Positions 32,951-32,959 of a stretch of DNA of 32,959 nt are shown piece by piece. Position 1 is the stretch's first letter, and every line of letters begins with the position of its first letter. The notes beneath the pieces are model-generated. The model saw nothing but the letters and a program-made list of their open reading frames with translations. It did not search any database and was not told the origin of the DNA. Source of the DNA: Planctomycetota bacterium (GTDB lineage Bacteria; Planctomycetota; PUPC01; DSUN01); the NCBI GenBank assembly GCA_016872855.1, contig VGYV01000007.1, positions 1 to 32,959 on the forward strand, read 5' to 3'. A program made the translations under genes and the position numbers.

Positions 32951-32959
32951 TAGCCCCCT

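Overview
The window is GC-rich bacterial chromosome, most likely from the PVC superphylum (Planctomycetota or a close relative). Four things point there: a GreA/GreB factor carrying a very long N-terminal extension, as in Chlamydiae; a PilM/PilO/secretin cluster without pilins that recalls the Akkermansia Amuc_1098-1102 locus; a YdjY-type secreted protein; and a secreted protein whose start looks like the beta-strand-repeat surface proteins common in planctomycetes. Promoters look like ordinary sigma-70 promoters (TTGACA-like and TATAAT-like boxes 16-17 bp apart). TTG and GTG starts and 4-bp stop/start overlaps are frequent.

Layout. 1-1112 (minus): the N-terminal part of a secreted surface protein, and an iron-sulfur flavoprotein. 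1390-1887 (plus): a rubrerythrin-like diiron protein bracketed by two related palindromic elements. 2155-20176 (plus): an 18-kb envelope cluster made of a PilM-PilN fusion, two bitopic inner-membrane proteins (the first PilO-like), two tandem secretins with N-terminal helical repeats, two exported TPR proteins, one ExbB/TolQ, two ExbD/TolR and a YdjY-domain protein. 20364-23237: a 2-hydroxyacid dehydrogenase and a citramalate synthase (CimA). 23235-24884: a 1.65-kb non-coding array of six mosaic repeat units. 25396-26529: a lone RepA-like AAA ATPase behind a near-consensus promoter and a long leader. 27005-31894 (minus): extended GreA/GreB, a diacylglycerol/lipid kinase, and a CobA-HemD fusion. 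32223-32669 (plus): a small uncharacterised protein with a repeat-derived tail, followed by more repeats.

How the genes may work together. The 2.1-20.2 kb cluster reads as one machine: a cytoplasmic/inner-membrane PilM-N-O platform, outer-membrane secretin rings, periplasmic TPR adaptors and a proton-driven ExbB-ExbD-ExbD motor. No pilin, pilus ATPase (PilB/PilT), PilC or TonB is encoded in the window. The motor composition (one TolQ, two TolR) matches the Myxococcus AglRQS gliding motor. A secretin/PilMNO platform powered by a proton-driven motor is the best candidate here for an undescribed system; the coupling is inferred from gene order.

The second theme is repeats. Nearly every intergenic gap over about 150 bp holds a two-armed palindrome whose arms each carry a mini-hairpin with a 3-4 nt loop. 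Several have GTAG or GGAG at the foot, like REP/REPIN elements. In several elements the mini-hairpin stems differ between the two arms yet remain self-complementary. These repeats also sit inside hemD in frame and form the 3' ends of two other genes. No RAYT transposase is present in the window.
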